Of a DNA stretch of 57,247 nucleotides, positions 49,215 through 55,850 are shown in pieces. Numbering within the stretch: the first letter of the stretch is position 1; each line of letters opens with the position of its first letter. The DNA comes from Novosphingobium sp. BW1 (GTDB lineage: Bacteria > Pseudomonadota > Alphaproteobacteria > Sphingomonadales > Sphingomonadaceae): NCBI RefSeq assembly GCF_008107685.1, contig NZ_VIRF01000092.1, positions 1-57,247 on the forward strand. Direction: 5' to 3'. The notes beneath the pieces were generated by a model. The model ran no database searches. It was not told the DNA's origin and was given only the letters and a program-made list of their open reading frames with translations. The translations under genes and the position numbers were made by a program.

Positions 49215-49739
49215 ATGACTGAGATCACCCGCGTCCCGCTCCAGCCCGTCAAGAAGGGCTCCCTGTCGAAGATCTGGGTGGGCGCGCTTGCTCTCGCGCT
49301 GGCTGGTGCCAGCGTCGCCTATGCCGCGATGCCCGCGCAGGTTCACGTCAAGACTCTGACCGAAGGCCACGGCCCCTCGCCGACGACCGAGGACATGGTT
49401 CTCATCAACTACAAGGGCACGCTTCCCGACGGCAAGGTCTTCGATGAAGCCAAGCAGGTTCCCATGGAGCTGGACGGGGTGATCCCGGGCTTTTCAACCG
49501 CGTTGCAGAAGATGCAGGCGGGCGGGAAGTACACCGTCGATATCCCTTCCGAGCTTGCCTATGGCGATAAGGGGCAGGGCGAAATCGCACCCAACACCGA
49601 CCTGACCTTCGAAATCGAGCTGCTCGACTTCCGCAGCAAGGCCGAAATCGAACAGCAGCAGCGCATGATGCAGCAGATGATGCAGATGCAGCAGATGCAG
49701 GGCGGCGCTCCGGGCGCACCCGAGGCTCCGTCCGAGTAA
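49215..49739 (+). CDS. FKBP-type peptidyl-prolyl isomerase, membrane-anchored
   Basis: This 174-residue protein has a short basic N-terminus, a hydrophobic segment (about 22-38) and an FKBP domain. The domain shows MVLINYKGTLPDGKVFDEA near residue 62, the VIPGFSTALQKMQAGGKYTVDIP core and AYGDKGQGEIAPNTDLTFEIELLD near its end. The segment is either an uncleaved anchor or a signal peptide; cleavage at AYA-AMP is plausible. The Met/Gln-rich tail (QQRMMQQMMQMQQMQGG) is distinctive. It assists periplasmic protein folding. A second FKBP gene follows after 16 bp. Confidence 0.88.
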   Translation: MTEITRVPLQPVKKGSLSKIWVGALALALAGASVAYAAMPAQVHVKTLTEGHGPSPTTEDMVLINYKGTLPDGKVFDEAKQVPMELDGVIPGFSTALQKMQAGGKYTVDIPSELAYGDKGQGEIAPNTDLTFEIELLDFRSKAEIEQQQRMMQQMMQMQQMQGGAPGAPEAPSE

Positions 49740-49755
49740 TTCGGAGCTTCCCGCG

Positions 49756-50292
49756 ATGAAAAGCATCACGACCGCTGTGGCCGCCCTGGCCGCGGCGGTC
49801 TTGTTCGTTCCGGCAGGCCCCGCTGCGGTGCAGGCCCGGGAGGCCGCAACCACCGCGGTTCCCCCGGAGGAGGCCGAACCCGAAGTCGTCGTCGAGACGC
49901 TCCAGGAAGGCAAGGGTGATCCGCCGCCTGCCGGCTCCTTCGTGCTCGTCAACTACAAGGGCATGTTGACCGATGGCACCGTGTTCGATGCGAACGAGCG
50001 CGTGCCGATGGACCTCAACGGCGTCGTCCCCGGCTTTGCCCAGGGGCTCATGCAGATGAAGCGCGGCGGGCGCTACCGCCTGACCATCCCGCCCGAACTG
50101 GGCTACGGTGCCCGCCAGTCCGGCCCGATCCCCCCCAATTCCGAGCTCGTCTTTGAAGTCGACCTGATCGACTACAAGACCCCCCACGACATCCAGCTGA
50201 TGATGGCCAAAATCCGCGCGCAGCAGGAAGCCGCCGCCAAGGCGCGCATCGAGGCCGCGCAGGGAAAATCCAAGGACGAGCCGAAGAAATGA
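49756..50292 (+). CDS. FKBP-type peptidyl-prolyl isomerase, periplasmic
   Basis: This 178-residue protein has a signal peptide (residues 1-27, ending VQA-REA). Its FKBP domain (about 45-150) shows GSFVLVNYKGMLTDGTVFDANERVP, VVPGFAQGLMQMKRGGRYRLTIP and GYGARQSGPIPPNSELVFEVDL. The C-terminal helix is Lys/Ala-rich. It differs from the preceding protein by its cleavable signal and lack of the Met/Gln tail. The tandem pair probably arose by duplication, and a REPIN-like repeat lies 7 bp after its stop. Confidence 0.9.
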   Translation: MKSITTAVAALAAAVLFVPAGPAAVQAREAATTAVPPEEAEPEVVVETLQEGKGDPPPAGSFVLVNYKGMLTDGTVFDANERVPMDLNGVVPGFAQGLMQMKRGGRYRLTIPPELGYGARQSGPIPPNSELVFEVDLIDYKTPHDIQLMMAKIRAQQEAAAKARIEAAQGKSKDEPKK

Positions 50293-50298
50293 AAGATC

Positions 50299-50412
50299 CA
50301 AGGGGCCATCGCCCCTTGACCTCCAAACTGTCTGCCTCACCGTTCTTAGCCAGCGTGAAATAAGAGCCTTGAGGTCGCTGGCTTGGGGAGCCCGAGGGCG
50401 ATGGCGCTCGGA
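50299..50412 (+). repeat. REPIN-like intergenic repeat, copy 6 (114 bp)
   Basis: It begins CAAGGGGCCATCGCCCCTTG (50299-50318) and ends GAGGGCGATGGCGCTCGGA. The middle holds a perfect 8-bp hairpin AGCCAGCG/CGCTGGCT. It starts only 6 bp after an FKBP stop codon and precedes gatC. Confidence 0.87.
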
Positions 50413-50555
50413 AACATTCCTTTGACTTCTGACCCCTGTTCCAGGCCTGCCCCTCTCCCGCTTGAAGCGCGGGGCCGCCGGTGCTAGCGGCTTTGGCCTG
50501 ATGCGCGGCGCCTGTTCGCCGCCGTGAAGAGAACAACCTTTAAAAAAGGAACGTC

Positions 50556-50858
50556 ATGTCGGTCGATACCGCAACCGTTGCGAAGATCGCGAGCCTTGCC
50601 CGCATCAAGGTGACCGAGGGTGAGCTGGAGGCGATGGTGCCCGAGCTCAACGGGATCCTCAACTGGGTCGAGCAACTCGGCGAGGTCGATACCTCGAATG
50701 TCGAGCCGATGACCGCGGTGATCCCCAACACGCTGCGCCTGCGTGAGGACGTGGTCGATGCCGATCCGCTGACCGGTGGCGGCAAGCGCGAGGAAGTCCT
50801 CGCTAATGCGCCAGTGGCCGAGCACGGCTTCTTCGGTGTGCCCAAGGTCATTGAGTGA
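50556..50858 (+). CDS. gatC: Asp/Glu-tRNA amidotransferase subunit C
   Basis: This 100-residue subunit stabilises GatA in the GatCAB complex. The start MSVDTATVAKIASLARIKVTEGELEAM is classic. The helix ELNGILNWVEQLGEVDTSNVEP and the C-terminal LREDVV...ANAPVAEHGFFGVPKVIE follow the family closely. AAAGGA five bases before ATG 50556 is a strong ribosome-binding site. gatA follows after 106 bp. The order gatC-gatA-gatB is the common bacterial order. Confidence 0.96.
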   Translation: MSVDTATVAKIASLARIKVTEGELEAMVPELNGILNWVEQLGEVDTSNVEPMTAVIPNTLRLREDVVDADPLTGGGKREEVLANAPVAEHGFFGVPKVIE

Positions 50859-50964
50859 CCTGGCGGGCATCCACGCAACCTTTCGTCCTTCCCGCACAGG
50901 CGGGAAGCCCGCTTGCTATCTGCCCTGCGGCGCGCACTCGCGCCCGGGCGACAGGTGAGAACCA

Positions 50965-52449
50965 ATGACCGATCTTACAGAACTTGGCGTCGCACAGATC
51001 CGCGACGGCGTGAAAGCCGGTGACTTCACCGCCGTGGAAGTGGCCGAGGCGTTCAACGCCAACGTCGCGGCCGCGCAGGAGGCCCTGAACGCCTTCATCG
51101 TCGCCACCCCCGAAAAGGCGCTCGAAGCCGCGCAGGCCACCGACGCGAAGCGCGCGAAGGGCGAGGACCTGGGCAAGATGGGCGGCGTGCCCATCGGCAT
51201 GAAGGACCTCTTTGCGACCTTCGACGTGCAGACGACGGCGGCCAGCCACATCCTCGAAGGTTTCAAGCCGCAGTACGAATCGACCGTGTCGCAGAACCTG
51301 TGGAACGCGGGCGCTGGCATGCTGGGCAAGCTCAACCTCGATCAGTTCGCGATGGGCTCCTCGAACGAGACCAGCTACTTCGGAAACGTGATCTCACCTT
51401 GGCGCAAGCAGGGCTCGAACGCGCAGCTGGCACCGGGCGGCTCCTCGGGCGGTTCGTCGGCGGCTGTGGCGGCGCGTCTCGCTCCGGCGGCGACCGGCAC
51501 CGACACCGGCGGTTCGATCCGGCAGCCCGCCGCCTTCACCGGCACCACCGGCATCAAGCCAACCTACGGGCGCTGCTCGCGCTGGGGCGTGGTGGCCTTT
51601 GCCAGCTCGCTCGATCAGGCGGGCCCCATGGCCAAGGACACGCGCGACTGTGCGATCATGCTCGAAGCCATGGCCGGGTTCGATCCCAAGGACGCGACCA
51701 GCCTCGATCTGCCCGTCCCCAACTGGGAGGAGCTCCTCTCGGCCGACCTTTCGGGCAAGACCGTGGGCATTCCGCGCGAATACCGCATGGACGGCATGGA
51801 CGCGGAAATCGTCGCGCTGTGGGATCAGGGCGTGGCTTGGCTCAAGGACGCGGGCGCGAAGGTGATCGACATCTCGCTGCCGCACACAAAGTACGCGCTG
51901 CCCACCTACTACATCATCGCGCCGGCCGAGGCCTCCTCGAACCTCGCGCGCTATGACGGCGTGCGTTACGGCCTGCGCGACCTTCCCGAAGGCGCGAACC
52001 TTCAGGACATGTACGCGGCCACCCGCGCCGCCGGTTTCGGCGAGGAGGTCAAGCGCCGCATCCTGATCGGCACCTACGTGCTGTCGGCGGGCTTTTACGA
52101 TGCCTATTACACGCAGGCCCAGAAGGTTCGCACGCTCATTTCGCAGGACTTCCAGAAGGCCTTCGAGGAATGCGACGTGATCCTTGCGCCGACGACCCCG
52201 ACGCCGGCCTTTGCGCTGGGTGAGAACGTCGACGATCCGCTTTCGATGTACCTCAACGACGTGTTTTCGGTCCCCGCCAGCCTCGCGGGCCTTCCGGCCA
52301 TGTCGGTGCCCGCGGGGCTCTCGAAGGACGGTCTGCCACTGGGTCTTCAGATCATCGGCAAGTCCTTCGATGAACAGGGCGTACTCAACGCCGGTCTCGC
52401 GCTTGAGGCGCGCGCACAGTTTACGGCCAAGCCGGAGAAGTGGTGGTAA
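50965..52449 (+). CDS. gatA: Asp/Glu-tRNA amidotransferase subunit A
   Basis: This 494-residue amidase releases ammonia from glutamine and passes it to GatB. The Ser-cisSer-Lys triad is visible: Lys in VPIGMKDLF near residue 78, the cis-Ser in GGSSGGSSAAVAA near residue 154, and the nucleophile Ser in TDTGGSIRQPA near residue 178. LEPAXYD-like segments and FGEEVKRRILIG complete the amidase-signature fold. Its stop is one base before the gatB start, showing coupled translation. Confidence 0.97.
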   Translation: MTDLTELGVAQIRDGVKAGDFTAVEVAEAFNANVAAAQEALNAFIVATPEKALEAAQATDAKRAKGEDLGKMGGVPIGMKDLFATFDVQTTAASHILEGFKPQYESTVSQNLWNAGAGMLGKLNLDQFAMGSSNETSYFGNVISPWRKQGSNAQLAPGGSSGGSSAAVAARLAPAATGTDTGGSIRQPAAFTGTTGIKPTYGRCSRWGVVAFASSLDQAGPMAKDTRDCAIMLEAMAGFDPKDATSLDLPVPNWEELLSADLSGKTVGIPREYRMDGMDAEIVALWDQGVAWLKDAGAKVIDISLPHTKYALPTYYIIAPAEASSNLARYDGVRYGLRDLPEGANLQDMYAATRAAGFGEEVKRRILIGTYVLSAGFYDAYYTQAQKVRTLISQDFQKAFEECDVILAPTTPTPAFALGENVDDPLSMYLNDVFSVPASLAGLPAMSVPAGLSKDGLPLGLQIIGKSFDEQGVLNAGLALEARAQFTAKPEKWW

Positions 52450-52450
52450 T

Positions 52451-53947
52451 ATGAGCACCTATCGCATTCAGGGCGCAACGGGCGAGTGGGAGGTCGTGAT
52501 CGGCCTCGAAGTCCATGCGCAGGTCTCCTCGCAGGCCAAGCTGTTCTCGGGCGCGGCGACCGAGTTTGGCGCCGAGCCCAACACGCAGGTCGCGCTGATC
52601 GACGCGGCCATGCCCGGCATGCTGCCCGTGCCCAACAAGGAGTGCATCCGCCAGGCGGTGCGCACCGGCATGGCGATCAACGCGCAGATCAACAAATACT
52701 CGCGCTTCGACCGCAAGAACTACTTCTACGCCGACCTTCCGCAAGGCTACCAGATCAGTCAGCTCTACCACCCGATCGTGGGTGAGGGCGAGCTGGTCAT
52801 CGAGGCCGACGAGAAGGCCGGGATCCCCGAAGACAAGGTCATCGGCATCGAGCGCATCCACGTCGAGCAGGACGCGGGCAAGCTGATGCACGATCAGCAC
52901 CCGACGATGTCCTATGTTGACCTCAACCGCGTGGGCGTGGCGCTGATGGAAATCGTCAGTCGTCCGGACATGACCTCGCCGGCCGAGGCGGGCGCGTACC
53001 TCTCGAAGCTGCGTACGATCCTGCGCTACGTCGGCTCGTGCGATGGCAACATGGACCAGGGCTCGATGCGCGCGGACGTCAACGTCTCGGTGCGCAAGCC
53101 GGGCGAGGAACTGGGCACCCGTACCGAGACCAAGAACGTCAACTCGGTGCGCTTCGTCATGCAGGCGATCGAGCACGAGGCGATGCGCCAGGTCGACGTG
53201 CTGGAAGCGGGCGGCAAGATTGTGCAGGAAACGCGCCTGTTCGATCCCAACACCGGCTCGACCCGTTCGATGCGTTCGAAGGAAGACGCGCACGATTACC
53301 GCTACTTCCCCGATCCCGACCTGCTGCCGCTGATCCTGGAGGACGACTTCCTCGAGGATTGCCGCAACTCGCTTCCCGAGCTGCCCGATGCGAAGAAGGC
53401 GCGCTACGAGACCGAACTGGGCCTCTCGGCCTACAACGCACAGGTGCTGACCGCCGACGTCGACACCGCCCGGTGGTTCGAGCGCCTGCTGGCCGAGACC
53501 GCCAAGGCTTCGGGCAAGGCGCCGGCCGAGGTCTCCAAGCAGGCGGCCAACTGGCTGATCTCCGAGCTGTTCGGCGCGCTCAACAAGCTGGGCACCAGCC
53601 TTGAGGAATCGCCTGTAACCCCTGAAAAGGGCGGCGATCTCCTGGCGCTCATCGCCAAAGGCACGATTTCCGGCTCCGCGGCCAAGCAGGTCCTTGAAAT
53701 CATGCTCGACACCGGCGACGAGGCCGAAGCCATCGTCGAGCGCGAAGGCCTGAAGCAGGAGTCCGACACGGGCGCCATCGAGGCCGAGATCGACAAGGTC
53801 CTCGCCGCTAACGCCGACAAGGTCGAGCAGTACAAGGGCGGCAAGGTTGCCCTCTTCGGCTTCTTCGTCGGCCAGACGATGAAGGCCATGAAGGGCAAGG
53901 GCAACCCGCAGGTCGTCAACGAGATCCTGAAAGCCAAGCTCGGCTGA
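52451..53947 (+). CDS. gatB: Asp/Glu-tRNA amidotransferase subunit B
   Basis: This 498-residue kinase/transamidase activates the misacylated tRNA with ATP. VVIGLEVHAQVSSQAKLFSGA near residue 15, the DLPQGYQISQ and VDLNRVGVALMEIVSRPDM motifs, and SMRADVNVSVR are typical. The YqeY-like C-terminal domain covers about 395-495. It starts at ATG 52451, which overlaps nothing but is adjacent to the gatA stop; frames open upstream lie in gatA. The presence of GatCAB implies that Gln-tRNA and/or Asn-tRNA are made by transamidation. Confidence 0.97.
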   Translation: MSTYRIQGATGEWEVVIGLEVHAQVSSQAKLFSGAATEFGAEPNTQVALIDAAMPGMLPVPNKECIRQAVRTGMAINAQINKYSRFDRKNYFYADLPQGYQISQLYHPIVGEGELVIEADEKAGIPEDKVIGIERIHVEQDAGKLMHDQHPTMSYVDLNRVGVALMEIVSRPDMTSPAEAGAYLSKLRTILRYVGSCDGNMDQGSMRADVNVSVRKPGEELGTRTETKNVNSVRFVMQAIEHEAMRQVDVLEAGGKIVQETRLFDPNTGSTRSMRSKEDAHDYRYFPDPDLLPLILEDDFLEDCRNSLPELPDAKKARYETELGLSAYNAQVLTADVDTARWFERLLAETAKASGKAPAEVSKQAANWLISELFGALNKLGTSLEESPVTPEKGGDLLALIAKGTISGSAAKQVLEIMLDTGDEAEAIVEREGLKQESDTGAIEAEIDKVLAANADKVEQYKGGKVALFGFFVGQTMKAMKGKGNPQVVNEILKAKLG

Positions 53948-53966
53948 TCTGGCCCTTCCAGCACAT

Positions 53967-54004
53967 GAAAAAGCCCCGCCGGAGCGATCCGCCGGGGCTT
54001 TTTC
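53967..54004 (+). terminator. Terminator of gatCAB
   Basis: Hairpin AAGCCCCG/CGGGGCTT, extended inward past one mismatch, flanked by an A-tract and TTTTT. Confidence 0.88.
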
Positions 54005-54102
54005 GTTGGTCCGTCACATGTGCGCCCACAGGACGTCGCCACCAGCGCCAGAATAAGGCCGCTACGCGTAACCCCCTGCGAAGAACGGGAAGGCAAAGCC
54101 AA

Positions 54103-54141
54103 TGCGAGGGCCATCGCCCTCGCGCTCCCGAAATCGGAGAG
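54103..54141 (-). repeat. REPIN-like repeat, orphan half copy 7 (reverse)
   Basis: On the minus strand it reads GAGCGCGAGGGCGATGGCCC-TCGCA, matching the 3' palindromic half of the full elements; GATTTCGGGAG precedes it. No matching 5' half is found within 120 bp. Confidence 0.65.
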
Positions 54142-54305
54142 GGTACGCCCTTTCGACATCAATGTGCCCACCTTCGGCCTGGCGCCCTAGTTGGTCATAG
54201 GATGATGGTCCGAGCGTCCCGATTTGCCGACTGTCCGTTTCCTTCCGTGCGGCGTATGTACTGCTTGGATGAAGATCACCGTTCCTCACATTCAGGCGAG
54301 CGCGC

Positions 54306-54575
54306 GTAAAAGACGTGCTTCAAGCAATCCTCTCGTCAAATGAATGGGCTCGCAACGCTCGGTCATTCCCGATCTCAGATTACATGGACGGCCGCGAGCC
54401 GTTCCGCCGGTTCTTCGACATCTATGAAGGTCGGGATGGTGAAGATTGGCTCGGCATTCTGGAATAGGCGATCCTCGAAGAATTGCGTGCGAGTGGCGCG
54501 TCACTAATCGCCGACGAGGGCTCCGTGACCCGGATCATTGATAGGCTGGAACGCCACCCAGCTGTATTTTCTTGA
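54306..54575 (+). pseudogene. Decayed gene remnant with in-frame TAG
   Basis: A continuous coding-like frame reads ...LQAILSSNEWARNARSFPI..., ...YMDGREPFRRFFDIYEGRD..., then TAG at 54465-54467, then AILEELRASGASLIADEGSV and RIIDRLERHPAVFS before TGA. There is no start codon at its beginning. The amino-acid pattern (charged amphipathic helices, consistent register on both sides of the TAG) looks like a real former protein of at least 90 residues. I do not recognise the family. The TAG would also be explained by a single substitution (e.g. CAG). Confidence 0.55.
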
Positions 54576-54793
54576 GCCTAAACGCGCTCATTGTCGCCGT
54601 CCAGCACCTCAATTCCATTGCTCGAATGCGGTCACCTGTTCCGCTTGGGCTAAGCCTCGAGCGCGAAAAAGCGGCCGGTCTGCTAACGACCGATAGCGGA
54701 CATTATAGGGCCGGGAGTGACTGCGGGTTACGTGCCTGTTAGGTGAGACCGCTAATGGCGATCGGAAGTCGATCAGCCTTCAGGAGAGTATGC

Positions 54794-55192
54794 GTGCTTT
54801 TTCACACCATGGTCGGATCGAACGACATTGAGCGATCCAAGCGCTTCTACGACACGGTGCTCGGCACCTTGGGTGCAGGGGAAGGGACGCGGAACATCGC
54901 CGACAGCGGCCATATCCGTCTGATCTACAATAACGGCAACGGAACCAACTTCATCGTCAGCCAGCCGATCAATGACGAACCGGCAAGCGTCGCCAACGGC
55001 AGCACGGTCGCCTTTTCCTGCGACTCGCCCGAGCAGGTGAAGCAGCTTCACGATACCGCCGTTGCCGCTGGCGGAACCTCGATCGAAGCTCCGCCCGGAC
55101 CACGCGAAACTGCCTCCATGGGCACCATCGAACTGGCCTATTTTCGTGACCCCGACGGCAACAAACTGTGCGGAATTCATTTTCCTGCCTGA
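54794..55192 (+). CDS. VOC-family protein (glyoxalase/dioxygenase-like)
   Basis: This 132-residue protein of the vicinal-oxygen-chelate fold has two beta-alpha-beta-beta-beta modules. The first starts LFHTMVGSNDIERSKRFYDTV, with a metal-type His. The second ends IELAYFRDPDGNKLCGIHF, with the D-P-D-G-N-K-L turn typical of the family and the Glu of a metal site. The reaction is unknown; glutathione-dependent lyases, fosfomycin-type transferases and dioxygenases share this fold. GTG 54794 is preferred because AGGAG lies 9 bases before it and the fold begins at once. It lies alone in the scarred region. Confidence 0.82.
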   Translation: MLFHTMVGSNDIERSKRFYDTVLGTLGAGEGTRNIADSGHIRLIYNNGNGTNFIVSQPINDEPASVANGSTVAFSCDSPEQVKQLHDTAVAAGGTSIEAPPGPRETASMGTIELAYFRDPDGNKLCGIHFPA

Positions 55193-55530
55193 TCGGTCCA
55201 GCATGGGTCTGCTTCTAAACTAGCGGACTTCGATCATGCGATCCCGCGAATGTCCGCTTTCCACCCCATCTCGGTCATGGGAGCACGCTATAGCTTTGCC
55301 TGAAAGCGGACAGGCAGCTGACAGCACTTTCTGTCGAAATGCGGAAATTCCGCTACCGGCCCCTCTTCGCCCGCGCTCTTGAATGACCAGGGGCGGGCGT
55401 GGCCGAGTTTGGGGAGCCCGAGGTCGATGGTCCTCGGACGGGACTTCTTTTCGGTTTGTCCTGTTAACTCTCTGCCCTGATTGGCCCATCGCAACAGGAA
55501 AACGCGCCATCTCCGGGCCTGGGGGCGGGA
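55193..55530. other. 338-bp convergent spacer
   Basis: It lies between the VOC gene and the leftward small gene at 55531. Only a half REPIN-like element (55403-55438) was recognised. The remaining sequence has no coding character and no clear hairpin-T terminator. Confidence 0.4.
55403..55438 (+). repeat. REPIN-like repeat, orphan half copy 8
   Basis: It reads TTTGGGGAGCCCGAGGTCGA followed by TGGTCCTCGGA. This matches the 3' half of the full elements with compensating changes (GAGGTC...GGTCCTC). The 5' palindrome is absent at the expected distance. Confidence 0.65.
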
Positions 55531-55830
55531 TTAGCCGATGCGCGTGCCCTTCAGGTCCATCGTGCCGAAGAAGCCGGCCTTGATCGTACCGTCCAGGTCA
55601 TCGCCGGTGATTGTGGCCTTGCAGTCGAGTTCGATCTTCATCGGGGAGGTCATCGTCATCTTCCAGCGCAGCGTGTCGCCCGCGATGGTGCCGTCCTCAA
55701 GGTCCATCGCGCCCAGATCGCCCGAGATCGTGCCGGTGAAGCTCTCACCTTCGGGCACGACGGTAAGCACGCCCTTCTGCGTGCCCAGCGGGGTCTTCGT
55801 GGTGCATTCGTAGCGTCCGGCTACTGACAT
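55531..55830 (-). CDS. Conserved small beta-rich protein of unknown function (99 aa)
   Basis: This 99-residue protein has a strong beta pattern: GRYECTTKTPLGTQKGVLTVVPEG, FTGTISGDLGAMDLEDGTI, LRWKMTMTSPMKIELDCKAT and DDLDGTIKAGFFGTMDLKGTR. The repeat of G-T-I-x-G-D and F-G-x-M-D-L elements suggests a calycin-like small barrel. No signal peptide is seen. The name of the family is not known to me. It lies 20 bp downstream of the M16 peptidase gene on the same strand and may be co-expressed. Confidence 0.7.
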   Translation of the reverse strand: MSVAGRYECTTKTPLGTQKGVLTVVPEGESFTGTISGDLGAMDLEDGTIAGDTLRWKMTMTSPMKIELDCKATITGDDLDGTIKAGFFGTMDLKGTRIG

Positions 55831-55850
55831 CGTATTCTCTCCCTTGTCGC

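Larger units (their letters stand above)
54005..54793. other. Scarred 0.8-kb region after gatB
   Basis: There is no intact gene. It contains a half REPIN-like element (54103) and a gene remnant with an internal stop (54306-54575). Its base composition is visibly less GC-rich than the flanking core genes, especially 54270-54400 and 54575-54660, which suggests foreign or decaying DNA. Confidence 0.5.

Noticed and set aside
54005..55250. Integrated mobile element
   Set aside because: No transposase, integrase, terminal inverted repeats or target-site duplication could be found; only composition and a gene remnant suggest past insertion.
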